DNA from: Aldehydirespirator sp965116665
Lineage (GTDB): Bacteria; Actinomycetota; Acidimicrobiia; Acidimicrobiales; Aldehydirespiratoraceae
DNA: 64,000 bases
Direction of reading: 5' to 3'
Assembly (NCBI GenBank): GCA_965116665.1
Contig: OZ220709.1
Span: 868,001-932,000, forward strand
The notes beneath the pieces are model-generated. The model did no database searches, was not told the origin of the DNA, and was given only the letters and a program-made list of their open reading frames with translations. Shown one piece after another: positions 16,012-25,064 of the stretch. The number at the start of each line of letters is the position of its first letter. The first letter of the stretch is position 1. A program made the position numbers and the translations under genes.

Positions 16012-18099
16012 ATGTCGGCAAGCACCATGCATCGGCTTGAGAGTTACACGGGTGGAGCGTGGCACCGTCCGTCCGTCGAGGGACGGGCGCTGCGCGATGC
16101 GGCCACCGGCCGGAGGGTCGCGGAGCTCTCACCGGCGTCTGTCGACCTTGCGGCCTCGGTCGCCCACGGGCGCAACGTCGGCGGACCGGCGCTGCGGGAG
16201 CTGACCTTCCACCAGCGGGCGTCCATTCTCCGCAACGTCGGGAAGATGCTGCTCTCCGAAGAGATCAAGGAGCAGCTCTACGACCTGTCGTACTGCACCG
16301 GCGCCACCCGGGCCGATTCCTGGATCGACATCGAAGGCGGCGCCGGAGTGCTCATGTCCTACGCCAGCAAGGCCCGGCGCGAGCTTCCCAACGCCGCCGT
16401 CGCAGTCGACGGCGCCACCGAAGCGCTGTCGCGCGACGACTCCTTCTCGGCTGTGCACGTCCTCACCTCCCGCAAGGGCGTGGAGGTGCAGATCAACGCC
16501 TTCAACTTCCCCGTCTGGGGGATGCTCGAGAAGCTCGCTCCCGCCTTCCTCGCGGGCGTGCCCTCCATCGTCAAGCCTGCTTCGGTGACCGCGTACCTGG
16601 CTGAGGCGGCCGTGCGGCTCATCATCGATTCTTCGATGATGCCCGAGGGCTCCCTGCAGCTGGTCTGCGCCACACCCGATGAACTCGACGGGCTGCTCGG
16701 CTGTCTCGGTGGCCAGGACAGCATTGCCTTCACCGGCTCAGCCGCCACCGCCGCGGCGCTGCGCACCCATCCTGCGGTGACCGAGAGGGCGACCCGGCTG
16801 AACATCGAGGCCGACTCGCTCAACGCGGCCGTGCTGGCCCCGGCGGCTGTGCCCGGCACCGCCGAGTTCGACCTGTTCTGTGCCGAGGTTGTCAAGGAGA
16901 TGACCACCAAAGCGGGCCAGAAGTGCACCGCCATCCGCAGGGCGCTGGTGCCGGCCGAGCATCTGGGCGCGGCGGCGGAGGCGCTCTCCGCGGCCCTCAA
17001 CGAGGTAGTGGTGGGGAATCCGAGGGACGGGGCCACCGACATGGGCTCCCTGGTGGGTCTGATTCAGCGTGACGAGGTGGCTGGATCGGTGGCCGCGCTG
17101 CGCCGGGCCGCAGTGCCGGTGGTGGACTCCTGCGACCTCTCCGGCGTCGACACCGATGCCGGGGCGTTCATGGCCCCCACCCTGCTGCAAGCCACAGACC
17201 CGCGGTCCGATACGGTCCACACCACCGAGGCGTTCGGGCCTGTGTCCACGCTGGTGCCGTACCGTGGCCTCGGCGAGGCGGTGGAGCTTGTCGCCGCGGG
17301 AGGCGGGAGCTTGGTGGCTTCGCTCTACGGCGCCGACCACGACGAGATCACCGATCTGGCATTGGGGATCGCCTCCCACCACGGCCGGGTGCTGATCGTG
17401 GACGAGACCGCGGCTCCGGCCAGCACCGGCCACGGGTCGCCGCTGCCGCCGCTGGTGCACGGCGGGCCCGGCCGGGCCGGCGGCGGGCAGGAGATGGGCG
17501 GCATGCGCGGGGTGTTCGCCCACATGCAGCGAACCGCGGTGCAGGGCTCGCCCGACATGCTCACCGCCGTGACCGGCGAGTACACCAGCGGGTCGTCCGT
17601 CGCCAGCCACAAGGGCCACCCGTTCAAGCTCACCTTCGACGACCTGGAGGTGGGCGACTCGATCACTACCGGGTCGCGCACCGTCACCCGGGCCGACATC
17701 GCCGCCTTCGCGGAGAGCACCGGCGACAAGTTCTACGCCCACATGGACGAGGAGGCCGCGGCCCGGAGCCCCATCTTCAACGGCCTGGTGGCCCACGGCT
17801 ACCTGGTCCTGTCGTTCGCGGCCGGGCTGTTCGTGTGGCCCGACGAGGGCCCGGTGCTGGCCAACTACGGAATCGACCGGCTGCGCTTCGCCAAGCCCAC
17901 CTACCCCGGCGACGAGATCCACGTCGTGCTCACCTGCAAACGCAAGACCCAACTCGACGGCCGCGGCTACGGCGAGGTGGCCTGGGACACCAGAGTCGTC
18001 AACCAGCACGGCGAGGTCAACGCCGCCTACGATGTGCTTACCATGGTGGCCAACGCGCCCGGCGTCAACGGCGCTCCCGGGGTTCCCAGCCGTGGCTAG
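16012..18099 (+). CDS. paaZ: PaaZ: oxepin-CoA hydrolase / 3-oxo-5,6-dehydrosuberyl-CoA semialdehyde dehydrogenase
   Basis: A 695-residue two-domain enzyme. An N-terminal aldehyde dehydrogenase (about 1-510) shows FNFPVWGMLEKLAPA and the catalytic Cys in KAGQKCTAIRRA. A C-terminal MaoC-type hydratase (about 535-690) has KFYAHMDEEAAA and FNGLVAHGYLVLS. PaaZ opens the oxepin-CoA ring in the hybrid phenylacetate pathway and oxidises the aldehyde with NADP+. ATG 16012 is chosen because GGAAGG stands 5 nt upstream; an earlier in-frame start at 15994 lacks that. It heads a paaZABC-paaX cluster, and its stop overlaps a possible GTG start of paaA. Confidence 0.92.
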   Translation: MSASTMHRLESYTGGAWHRPSVEGRALRDAATGRRVAELSPASVDLAASVAHGRNVGGPALRELTFHQRASILRNVGKMLLSEEIKEQLYDLSYCTGATRADSWIDIEGGAGVLMSYASKARRELPNAAVAVDGATEALSRDDSFSAVHVLTSRKGVEVQINAFNFPVWGMLEKLAPAFLAGVPSIVKPASVTAYLAEAAVRLIIDSSMMPEGSLQLVCATPDELDGLLGCLGGQDSIAFTGSAATAAALRTHPAVTERATRLNIEADSLNAAVLAPAAVPGTAEFDLFCAEVVKEMTTKAGQKCTAIRRALVPAEHLGAAAEALSAALNEVVVGNPRDGATDMGSLVGLIQRDEVAGSVAALRRAAVPVVDSCDLSGVDTDAGAFMAPTLLQATDPRSDTVHTTEAFGPVSTLVPYRGLGEAVELVAAGGGSLVASLYGADHDEITDLALGIASHHGRVLIVDETAAPASTGHGSPLPPLVHGGPGRAGGGQEMGGMRGVFAHMQRTAVQGSPDMLTAVTGEYTSGSSVASHKGHPFKLTFDDLEVGDSITTGSRTVTRADIAAFAESTGDKFYAHMDEEAAARSPIFNGLVAHGYLVLSFAAGLFVWPDEGPVLANYGIDRLRFAKPTYPGDEIHVVLTCKRKTQLDGRGYGEVAWDTRVVNQHGEVNAAYDVLTMVANAPGVNGAPGVPSRG

Positions 18100-18112
18100 G
18101 TCCTGGACGACC

Positions 18113-19033
18113 ATGGAGGACTTCGAGTCCTTCCTCGACGGCGGCGGCATGGTCGAGGCCGACGACGACATGCCCGACGCCTACCGCCAGGCGGTGTTCG
18201 CGTTCATCGAGATGCACGCCAACAGCGAGTTGATGGGCGGGCTCACCGAACGCGACTGGATTCCCAAGACTCCCGGGCTGCGCCACAAGATGGCCGTGCT
18301 GGCCAAGACCCAGGACGAGATCGGCCACGGCCACCTGCTGTACATGGTCGCCGCCGACCTCAACGTCAAGACCCGGGCCGAGATGCTCGAGGACCTCTTC
18401 GCGGGCCGCAGCCGCTTCCACAACGTGTTCCACTACCGGGCCGTCACCTGGGGCGACCAGGTGGCCATCGCCTTCCTGGTGGACGCGGCCGCCCTCATCA
18501 GCCAGCAGGCCGTCTTCAAGAACTGCTCCTACGGCCCCTACAAGCGGATCCTGCGACGCATCATCGCCGAGGAGGGATTCCACATGCGCCTGGGAGAGGA
18601 CCGCATGCTGCGCATCGCCGAGGGCACGGACCGCCAGCGCCTCATGTTCCAGGAGTCGATCGACCGCTGGTTCTGGCCGGCGCTGCAGCTGTTCGGACCC
18701 GACTCGCGGTCCGACGACGTGCTGCTTCGCTGGCACATCAAGTCCGAACGCAACGAAGTGCTGCGCGATCGGTGGGTGCAGAAGTTCGTGCCCATGCTCC
18801 AGGGCTACGGGTTCGCGATCCCCGCGCCCGATCTACGCTGGGACGCCGAGGCCCGGCGGTGGGATGTCGGACCGATCGACTGGGAGCCGCTGAAGCGCAC
18901 GCTGGCCCAGGGCGGGCCCGACTCGGCGCGGCGCATCCGCGAGGCCGCCGACAACTGGAGCCGCACCGCCTGGGTTCGAGCGGCCATGTCGAACGGCTCT
19001 GCGAACGGGTCCAGCAACGGCCGCGGTTCGTAG
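18113..19033 (+). CDS. paaA: PaaA: phenylacetyl-CoA 1,2-epoxidase catalytic subunit
   Basis: A 306-residue di-iron oxygenase subunit. Carboxylate/histidine motifs are KTQDEIGHGHLLY and IIAEEGFHMRLGEDR; RFHNVFHYRAVTWGDQV and MFQESIDRWFWPAL are also typical. PaaA with PaaC forms the core of the multicomponent monooxygenase that epoxidises phenylacetyl-CoA. I use ATG 18113; a GTG at 18092 overlapping the paaZ stop would add seven residues. The C-terminus has an unusual low-complexity tail of Ser, Asn and Gly (SNGSANGSSNGRGS). It is followed after 3 nt by paaB. Confidence 0.93.
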   Translation: MEDFESFLDGGGMVEADDDMPDAYRQAVFAFIEMHANSELMGGLTERDWIPKTPGLRHKMAVLAKTQDEIGHGHLLYMVAADLNVKTRAEMLEDLFAGRSRFHNVFHYRAVTWGDQVAIAFLVDAAALISQQAVFKNCSYGPYKRILRRIIAEEGFHMRLGEDRMLRIAEGTDRQRLMFQESIDRWFWPALQLFGPDSRSDDVLLRWHIKSERNEVLRDRWVQKFVPMLQGYGFAIPAPDLRWDAEARRWDVGPIDWEPLKRTLAQGGPDSARRIREAADNWSRTAWVRAAMSNGSANGSSNGRGS

Positions 19034-19036
19034 ACC

Positions 19037-19312
19037 ATGCACGTCTACGAGGTGTTCATCAAGAAGGACGGCCGTGACGAGTTCCGCCATGTCGGCGCGC
19101 TGGAGGCGGCCAACGACGAACTGGCGGTGGTGCTGGCCCGCGAGGCCTACCTGCGCCGGGCCGAGGGCGACAGGCTCTGGGTCGTCAGTCGGGACCATGT
19201 TGTCGCGGCGGATGACGACTTCGTGGACCCCAACGCCGACAAGCCCCACCGCCACCACGATGGCGCCGCGGTCGCCGCCCGCCGCATGGCCTTGCGGAAG
19301 TCGCAGAGTTGA
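19037..19312 (+). CDS. paaB: PaaB: phenylacetyl-CoA epoxidase structural subunit
   Basis: A 91-residue PaaB with the family start HVYEVFIKKDGRDEFRHVGA, then ANDELAVVLAREAYLRR and LWVVSRDHV. PaaB links PaaAC heterodimers into the active assembly. It begins 3 nt after the paaA stop and is followed after 10 nt by paaC. Confidence 0.93.
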   Translation: MHVYEVFIKKDGRDEFRHVGALEAANDELAVVLAREAYLRRAEGDRLWVVSRDHVVAADDDFVDPNADKPHRHHDGAAVAARRMALRKSQS

Positions 19313-19322
19313 GACAGCCCCC

Positions 19323-20084
19323 ATGAGCGGACCCCATGGAGTGCGGGAGTACCTTCTGGCCTTCGCAGACGACGAGCACCTGATGGGCCAACAGCACACC
19401 GAGTGGATCGGCGTCGCCCCGTTCCTGGAGGAGGATCTGGCCTTCTCCAGCATCGGTCAGGACGAGCTCGGCCACGCCGCACTCCTCTACGAACTGGTGC
19501 TCGACATGGAGGGCACCGAGCCCACCGACACCGCCGTGGACACCCTGGCCTTCGGACGGCCGAGCAGCGGCTACCGGTGCTGCCATCTGGTGGAGTTCAC
19601 GACCCGGGACTGGGCCGAGGCCCTGGTGCGTCATTGGATCTACGACACCTTCGAGGAGATGCGCTGGCAACTGGTAGCGGGATCGTCGCTTTCGGAGCTG
19701 GAGGCGATCACCCGCAAGGCCCTCCAGGAGGAGGCGTTCCACCGCCGCCACGCCGATGCCCTGCTCGACACGCTCATGGCCTCGCCCGAGGCGCGCCAGC
19801 GGATCCTGGAGGCGCTCGGCTCGATCGGGCCTCTGGTCGCCGGCCTGTGCGAGCCGGTCGAGGGCGAGGCCGAGGCCATCAGGACCGGCCTGGCCGCCGG
19901 GTCGACAGCCGGTCTCCTCTCAACGCTGCAGCAAGCCGCAGAGGCGCGCTTCGGCGCTGCGGCACCCTTGGATCTTCCGCTCCAGCACGGCCAGAATCGG
20001 CGCACGGTTCGGTCGGCGGACTTCGGACCGCTGCTGGCACGAATGCGTGAGGTGCTCGACTACGACCCTGAGGCGATCTGGTGA
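19323..20084 (+). CDS. paaC: PaaC: phenylacetyl-CoA epoxidase subunit
   Basis: 253 residues from ATG 19323; the frame is open further upstream but that part lies inside paaB. Family motifs are ADDEHLMGQQHTEWIGVAPF, SSIGQDELGHAALLYE and KALQEEAFHRRHAD. PaaC is the non-catalytic ferritin-like partner required for PaaA activity. Its stop overlaps the paaX start by 4 nt (GTGA). No paaD, paaE or CoA ligase follows in this window. Confidence 0.92.
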   Translation: MSGPHGVREYLLAFADDEHLMGQQHTEWIGVAPFLEEDLAFSSIGQDELGHAALLYELVLDMEGTEPTDTAVDTLAFGRPSSGYRCCHLVEFTTRDWAEALVRHWIYDTFEEMRWQLVAGSSLSELEAITRKALQEEAFHRRHADALLDTLMASPEARQRILEALGSIGPLVAGLCEPVEGEAEAIRTGLAAGSTAGLLSTLQQAAEARFGAAAPLDLPLQHGQNRRTVRSADFGPLLARMREVLDYDPEAIW

Positions 20085-21013
20085 GCGGCCCGCTCCCGCA
20101 GCCCGACCTCGCAGGAGACTCTTCCGGCAGCGATATCGCTGCTGCGATTCGGCAACGGTGTGAGCATCCCGATATCTCGGCCAGATCGGTGCTGGTGACC
20201 GTCCTCGGCGACTCCGTGCTGCCGGTGACCAAGACGCTGTGGCTCTCGAGCCTGTTCGAGCTGGCGGTCCCGTTCGGGTTCAGCGAGCGCCTGGTGCGCA
20301 CGTCGATGTTCCGGCTGGTGTCGGAGGGCTGGGTGTCCAACGAGCGGGTCGGCCGTCGAAGCCGGTACTCGCTGACGCTCTTGGCCGTGCGCGAGTCCGA
20401 GGACGCCGACCGCAGGATCTACACCCGCATCCGGAGCGCCTGGGACGGCTCGTGGACGATCGCCGTACTCGGCGCCGCACCGATTACTGCGCCGGAGCGG
20501 GACCGGATCGCCCGGCACCTGCGCTGGCACGGGTTCGTGGCCCTGGGCCGGGGCCTGCTGGCCTCGCCCTCGGTGACGGTGCCCAGCCTGCGCGAGCTCC
20601 TGCGCCTGGTGGAGCCGGCCGCGACGGTGCCGATCGGGCGGGCCGAGCTCGACGATCTGGACCGCCTCGTGGACGGGGGGTTCTTCGCGGATGCGTTCCG
20701 CACCGACGACACCGAGGCCGCATACCGGGAGTTCCTGGCCCGCTACGAGCCCTGGCTGAGCCACGACCTGGCCTCGGCCGCTCCGCTCGACGCCTACGCG
20801 CTGCGCACCATGCTAGTGCACGAGTTCCGCCGGATCCGGCTGCGCGCCCCCGACATGCCCGCGGCCCTCCTGCCCCTGAACTGGGTCGGCGATGGCGCCT
20901 ACGGCCTGGCGGCCGACCTGTACCGGCGGCTCAGCCCGCCGGCAGCTCGGGCCCTCGGTGAGATCCTCGAGGTCGACTACCCCGCCACCATGCTTCGCCG
21001 CTTCGGGGCTTGA
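20081..21013 (+). CDS. paaX: PaaX-family transcriptional repressor
   Basis: A 310-residue protein with an N-terminal winged helix (ARSVLVTVLGDSVLPVTKTL, then ERLVRTSMFRLVSEGWVSNE) and the PaaX core and C-terminal domains (AVLGAAPITAPERDRIARHL; YEPWLSHD; RTMLVHEFRRIRLRAPDMPA; LYRRLSP). PaaX represses phenylacetate genes and is released by phenylacetyl-CoA. Overlap with paaC means it is co-transcribed, so the cluster is probably autoregulated. The GTG start at 20081 is fixed by the overlap. The first 25 residues are an extra variable N-terminus. Confidence 0.92.
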   Translation: MSGPLPQPDLAGDSSGSDIAAAIRQRCEHPDISARSVLVTVLGDSVLPVTKTLWLSSLFELAVPFGFSERLVRTSMFRLVSEGWVSNERVGRRSRYSLTLLAVRESEDADRRIYTRIRSAWDGSWTIAVLGAAPITAPERDRIARHLRWHGFVALGRGLLASPSVTVPSLRELLRLVEPAATVPIGRAELDDLDRLVDGGFFADAFRTDDTEAAYREFLARYEPWLSHDLASAAPLDAYALRTMLVHEFRRIRLRAPDMPAALLPLNWVGDGAYGLAADLYRRLSPPAARALGEILEVDYPATMLRRFGA

Positions 21014-21086
21014 CGGGCCCGGCAACGGTTTGGCCCGGCAGCCGCCGTGGGCGAGACCCGCGACGTGGATGCGGCCGAGCCGTCAG

Positions 21087-23411
21087 TCACCGACGCTCGG
21101 AGGGTTGGACCCGGCGGTCTGCCAGCTCGCCCTCCACCCGCAGGTTGGGGATGATGCGGTCCAGCCAGCGGGGGAGCCACCAGTTGCGGGCGCCGAGCAG
21201 CTCCATGGTGGAGGGAACGATCAGCATCCGCACCAGGGTGGCGTCGATGGCGATGGCGGTGGCCAGCCCAAGGCCGAAGAGCTTGACCGGCCTGCTGTCC
21301 TCCAGTACGAAGCTGCCGAAGACGACCACCATGATGGCCGCGGCCGCGGTGATGACCCGGGCGGTGGCGGCCAAGCCGTCGGCCACCGAGTTCACCGCGT
21401 CGCCGGTGCGCTCGAACTCCTCCTTCATGCGAGACAGCAGGAACACCTCGTAGTCCATCGACAGCCCGAACAGGATGGCGAACAGCATCATCGGGACGAA
21501 CGGCTCGATCGGTGCCGGCTCGACTCCGGTCACGCCGCCCAGCCATCCCCACTGGAACACGGCCACGACCACCCCGTAGGCCGCCCCGATCGACAGCATG
21601 TTCATGATCACCGCCTTCAGTGGCACCACCAGCGATCGGAACACGGCCATCAGCAGCAGGAGCGAAGCGCCCAGCACGGCCGCGAAGAACACGGGGATGC
21701 GGCCGGCCAGATAGTCGCTGATGTCGATGTTGAATGCCACCTGGCCCGCTACCAGAGCGTCGAGGCCGGTGCCCTCGAGGGCAGGCGGGATCACGTCGTC
21801 GCGCATCCGGTGCACCAGGTCCTCGGTGGCCGCATCCTGGGGGCCGGTGACCGGCTGCAACCGGATGACCGCGGCCTCACCGTCGGGACTGGGCACGGCG
21901 GGCGAGGCGAAGGCCACGCCCTCGGTCCGGTTCAGCGCGCCCGACAGTTCGTTGAGAGCCGCGAGATGCTGGGGTCCCGACACCGTGGCCACCACCAGCA
22001 GCGGGCCGTTGGCGCCGGGCCCGAAGCCCTCCGAGATCAGGTCGTAGGCCTGGCGGGTGGTGGTGTCCTCGGCGAAGTTGCCCTCGTCGGAGAACCCCAG
22101 ACGAAGCCCCAGCACCGGCGAGGCCAGCACCAGCAGCACCACGGTGCCTCCCACCGCGAACAGCCACGGCCGGGACTGGACCATCCGGCTGAGCCGGTAC
22201 CAGCCGGTCTCGCGCCGCGGCTTGGGCTCACGGTGCCGCACCACTCGCCTCAGCGGGTTGGCCGAGGTCTTGAAGGACCCGGCCACCAGCACGACCGCGG
22301 CCAGGGGCACGCCCACCAGCAGCAGCCTGAAGCCGGTGCCGAAGCCGAGCAGGGCAACGGCGACCAGCGCAGAGGCAACCACGCCCCGGAAGCGGGTCGT
22401 GGTGATCCGGTCACCGAGCAGGCCGATCACGGCTGGCAGCAGCGTCACCGACCCGGCCATGACGACAGTCACGGTGATGGCCGCAGCCAGCCCCAGCCCG
22501 GCCACGAACGGCAGGCCGATGAGCAACAGGCCCAGTAGCGACACCACCACGGTGGCTCCGGCGAAGATCACCGCCCGCCCGGCCGAGTCGAGCGCGGCCG
22601 CGGTGGCGTTCTCCGGGCTCAAGCCCGCCTGTAGCCACTCCCGGTAGCGGGTGATGATGAACAGCGCGTAGTCGATTCCCACGCCGATGCCGATCATGAC
22701 GCCGATGGTCGGGGCGAACTCGGGGACGGTCACCAGGTTGCTCAACAGCACGACGCCGGCCGCACCGACGCCCACACCGATGAGGGCCGTTGCGACGGTC
22801 ATGCCCATGGCCACCACCGAGCCCACGGCCAGGATCAGCACGAACACCGCGAAGGCGAGCCCGATGGCCTCGGATTCGGGCGGCTGCCGGTCGGCCAGCC
22901 AGGCTCCGCCCACCTCCACCTGAACGCCGTCCATCGAGCGCAGCCCGACCTCATCGATGAGACGCCCGATCTCGAGCCCGATCTCCTCCGCCTCGAACGC
23001 GGAGATGCCGGCCCCCGTGTCGACGTCGGCGTAGGCGATTCGCCCAGCTTCAGGCCCCTGAGCAGCGATGCGGTGACCTCCGTTCGGGTCATATGGCGAG
23101 CCGACGGTGACGCCGTCGATGGCCTCGACCCGCTCGAACAACCCGGTCATGGCGGCCCGCACGGCTGGGTCGTCCACGCCCTGGTCGGCCTTGAAGACGA
23201 TCCGGCCGCTGATCACCGCCCCGATGCGGCCGAAGTGCGCGTCGAGGATGTCGGCCCCCCGGCTGCTCTCGGCGTCGGGGGCGGCCGGTGTGCCGCCGTA
23301 AGCCGAGCCCACGCCCTGTGACGCGCCGGCCACGATCACGATGATCAGCAGCCAGGCGGTCAGGACCCGCCACGGGTGCCGGTAGCACCACCGGCCGAGA
23401 GAGGAGTACAC
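21087..23411 (-). CDS. MMPL-family RND transporter
   Basis: 774 residues with the MMPL plan: TM1 at about 15-35 (RVLTAWLLIIVIVAGASQGV), a periplasmic domain, a bundle of TM helices at about 185-345 including GIGVGIDYALFIITRYREWL, a cytoplasmic linker, TM7 near 415, a second periplasmic domain, and a second TM bundle (LFGLSMDYEVFLLSRMKEEF). The two D-Y motifs in GIDYALF and SMDYEVF are the proton-relay segments. These exporters move lipids or small hydrophobic molecules; the substrate is not evident. It lies alone, convergent with paaX and preceded by a strong hairpin at 23468-23498. Confidence 0.9.
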   Translation of the reverse strand: MYSSLGRWCYRHPWRVLTAWLLIIVIVAGASQGVGSAYGGTPAAPDAESSRGADILDAHFGRIGAVISGRIVFKADQGVDDPAVRAAMTGLFERVEAIDGVTVGSPYDPNGGHRIAAQGPEAGRIAYADVDTGAGISAFEAEEIGLEIGRLIDEVGLRSMDGVQVEVGGAWLADRQPPESEAIGLAFAVFVLILAVGSVVAMGMTVATALIGVGVGAAGVVLLSNLVTVPEFAPTIGVMIGIGVGIDYALFIITRYREWLQAGLSPENATAAALDSAGRAVIFAGATVVVSLLGLLLIGLPFVAGLGLAAAITVTVVMAGSVTLLPAVIGLLGDRITTTRFRGVVASALVAVALLGFGTGFRLLLVGVPLAAVVLVAGSFKTSANPLRRVVRHREPKPRRETGWYRLSRMVQSRPWLFAVGGTVVLLVLASPVLGLRLGFSDEGNFAEDTTTRQAYDLISEGFGPGANGPLLVVATVSGPQHLAALNELSGALNRTEGVAFASPAVPSPDGEAAVIRLQPVTGPQDAATEDLVHRMRDDVIPPALEGTGLDALVAGQVAFNIDISDYLAGRIPVFFAAVLGASLLLLMAVFRSLVVPLKAVIMNMLSIGAAYGVVVAVFQWGWLGGVTGVEPAPIEPFVPMMLFAILFGLSMDYEVFLLSRMKEEFERTGDAVNSVADGLAATARVITAAAAIMVVVFGSFVLEDSRPVKLFGLGLATAIAIDATLVRMLIVPSTMELLGARNWWLPRWLDRIIPNLRVEGELADRRVQPSERR

Positions 23412-23467
23412 AGCAGAGGCCTTCCGCCCGGCAGGTTATTGGCCCGGCCGTCGCGTGGGCGCGGCGG

Positions 23468-23498
23468 GGCCGGCGACGGCTGCACGCCGCCGCCGGCC
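23468..23498 (-). terminator. Hairpin terminator after the NMT1-type binding-protein gene
   Basis: GGCCGGCG and CGCCGGCC pair perfectly, with an inner CGGC/GCCG pair around TGCAC and one mismatch between them. It is the only strong hairpin between the minus-strand operon ending at 23525 and the MMPL start. No T-tract follows. Confidence 0.5.
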
Positions 23499-23524
23499 CG
23501 AGCCGGGTTGTGCCTAGCTAGTGG

Positions 23525-24958
23525 CTACTCGCCGCCCGGAAGCAGTTCGACGGGTACGCGCTCCCACTTGTAGCCGAAGACGTCGACACCGGCGTTGACC
23601 AGATTGGCGACCGCCTCCCTGGCGATGTCGTCGCGGTAGGCGCCCTCGTCGGGAGCGGAGCTGAGGATCTCCTCGCTGGTGGCCACCTCGACGGTCTGGG
23701 CCCACAGGTCGGGATCCATGATGCCCACGCCCAGCGGCGAAGGCCAGATCAGAGCGCTGATCTCGTTGAGCTGCCACGTCTGGTGCGAGCGGCCGAGGGT
23801 GGGCGCGTTGTCGAGCACGATGTTCACGCACTCCTCGGGATTGTCGCGGCAGAAGATCCAGCCCAGCAGCGATGCCTCCACGAACCTGACCGCGGTCGCC
23901 CGGTAGGCGGGGTCGTCCTCGAGGCGGTCGGCGTCGGCCCACAGAGCATCCTGGAGCATGGCCGTGCCCACGTCATTCCAGTTGATGATGTTCAGGTCCT
24001 CCGGCTGGTAGAGCTCGCCGGTGTCGGGGTTGACCGTCTCGAGCACCTGGGCGTACTCGTTGTAGATCATGGCCTGCGCCGCGTCGATCTCACCGCTGAT
24101 CAGGGCCAGCATGTCGAAGTTCTGCTGGACCAGCTGCACGTCGCTAGCCGGGTCGAGCCCGTTCTTGCGCAGGCCGGCCAGCAGCTCGAACTCGTTGCCG
24201 AAGCCCCAGTTGCCCACCGTGCGGCCCTGCAGGTCGGCGACCGTGGAGATGCCGGAGTCGGCGAAGGCCACCTGCAGGGTGGCGCTGCGCTGGAACACCT
24301 GGGCGATGTTGGTGATGTTGGTGCCCTCCTCTCGCGGCACCAGGCCCCGAGGCACCCACGACACCGCAAAGTCGGCCGCGCCGGAGTCCAGCACCGAGGC
24401 AGGCACGATCTCCACGCCGCCCTCGAGGATCTCCACGTTCAGTCCGTAGTCCTCGTAGATGCCGGTGGCTATGGCCGCGTAGTAGCCCGCGAACTGCGAC
24501 TGGGTGAACCACTGCAACTGCAGCGTGACGTCGACCACTTCCGCCTCGACGGGCTCCGGCTCGGCCATGGCTTCCTCCATGGCCGCCTCGGCCTCAGCGG
24601 CGGCCGCTTCGGCCTCGGCCTGGGCCGCGGCGGCCGCTTCGGCCTCGGCCTGGGCCGCATCCCGCTCCGCTTCGAGCGCGGCGACAACCTCGGGGTCTAC
24701 AGCTCCCTCGGCCTCGGCCATGGCCGCCTCGAGCGCCGCCTCGGCCTCGGCGGCCCTGGCGGCGGCCGCGTCGGCCTCAGCCGCGGCCGCGTCAGCGTCG
24801 GCCTCCGCGGCGGCTTGAGCGGCCGCGGCTGCCTCGGCGGCGGCGTCCGCCGCGCTGGTGTCCGGGGCTGGCTCGTCGTCCTCGCCACAAGCCGCGGCGA
24901 TCAGGCCCAGTGCCATCAACGGCACCAATAGACGAACCAACGTGTTTCTTGTTTTCAT
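23525..24958 (-). CDS. NMT1/THI5-type ABC transporter substrate-binding lipoprotein
   Basis: 477 residues. A lipoprotein signal ends in ALGLIAAAC. Then comes about 125 residues consisting almost only of Ala, Glu and Asp with a few Gln, probably a long single helix or coiled coil, and then an NMT1-type periplasmic binding domain (TLQLQWFTQSQFAGYYAAIA; TGIYEDYGLNVEILEGG; GNWGFGNEFELLAGLRKNGL). This family binds pyrimidine- or sulfonate-like compounds. The start ATG 24958 follows GGGAGGG by 6 nt. It is the last gene of the minus-strand run with two permeases, an ATPase and pyrimidine-catabolic enzymes, so the ligand may be a pyrimidine or its degradation product. Confidence 0.88.
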   Translation of the reverse strand: MKTRNTLVRLLVPLMALGLIAAACGEDDEPAPDTSAADAAAEAAAAAQAAAEADADAAAAEADAAAARAAEAEAALEAAMAEAEGAVDPEVVAALEAERDAAQAEAEAAAAAQAEAEAAAAEAEAAMEEAMAEPEPVEAEVVDVTLQLQWFTQSQFAGYYAAIATGIYEDYGLNVEILEGGVEIVPASVLDSGAADFAVSWVPRGLVPREEGTNITNIAQVFQRSATLQVAFADSGISTVADLQGRTVGNWGFGNEFELLAGLRKNGLDPASDVQLVQQNFDMLALISGEIDAAQAMIYNEYAQVLETVNPDTGELYQPEDLNIINWNDVGTAMLQDALWADADRLEDDPAYRATAVRFVEASLLGWIFCRDNPEECVNIVLDNAPTLGRSHQTWQLNEISALIWPSPLGVGIMDPDLWAQTVEVATSEEILSSAPDEGAYRDDIAREAVANLVNAGVDVFGYKWERVPVELLPGGE

Positions 24959-25064
24959 GGTTTCCCTCCCTAGTGGGCTTTCTCTTACGAGAATCAATGC
25001 CAGGCTGCGAGACGATCCCAGGCGTCTGGAACGCAGGCGTGCGAGACAGACAGATTCGACGGCG

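Noticed and set aside
20892..22538. 548-codon plus-strand frame opposite the MMPL gene
   Set aside because: His/Gln/Gly-rich antisense shadow; the minus strand encodes a clear MMPL transporter with two TM bundles.
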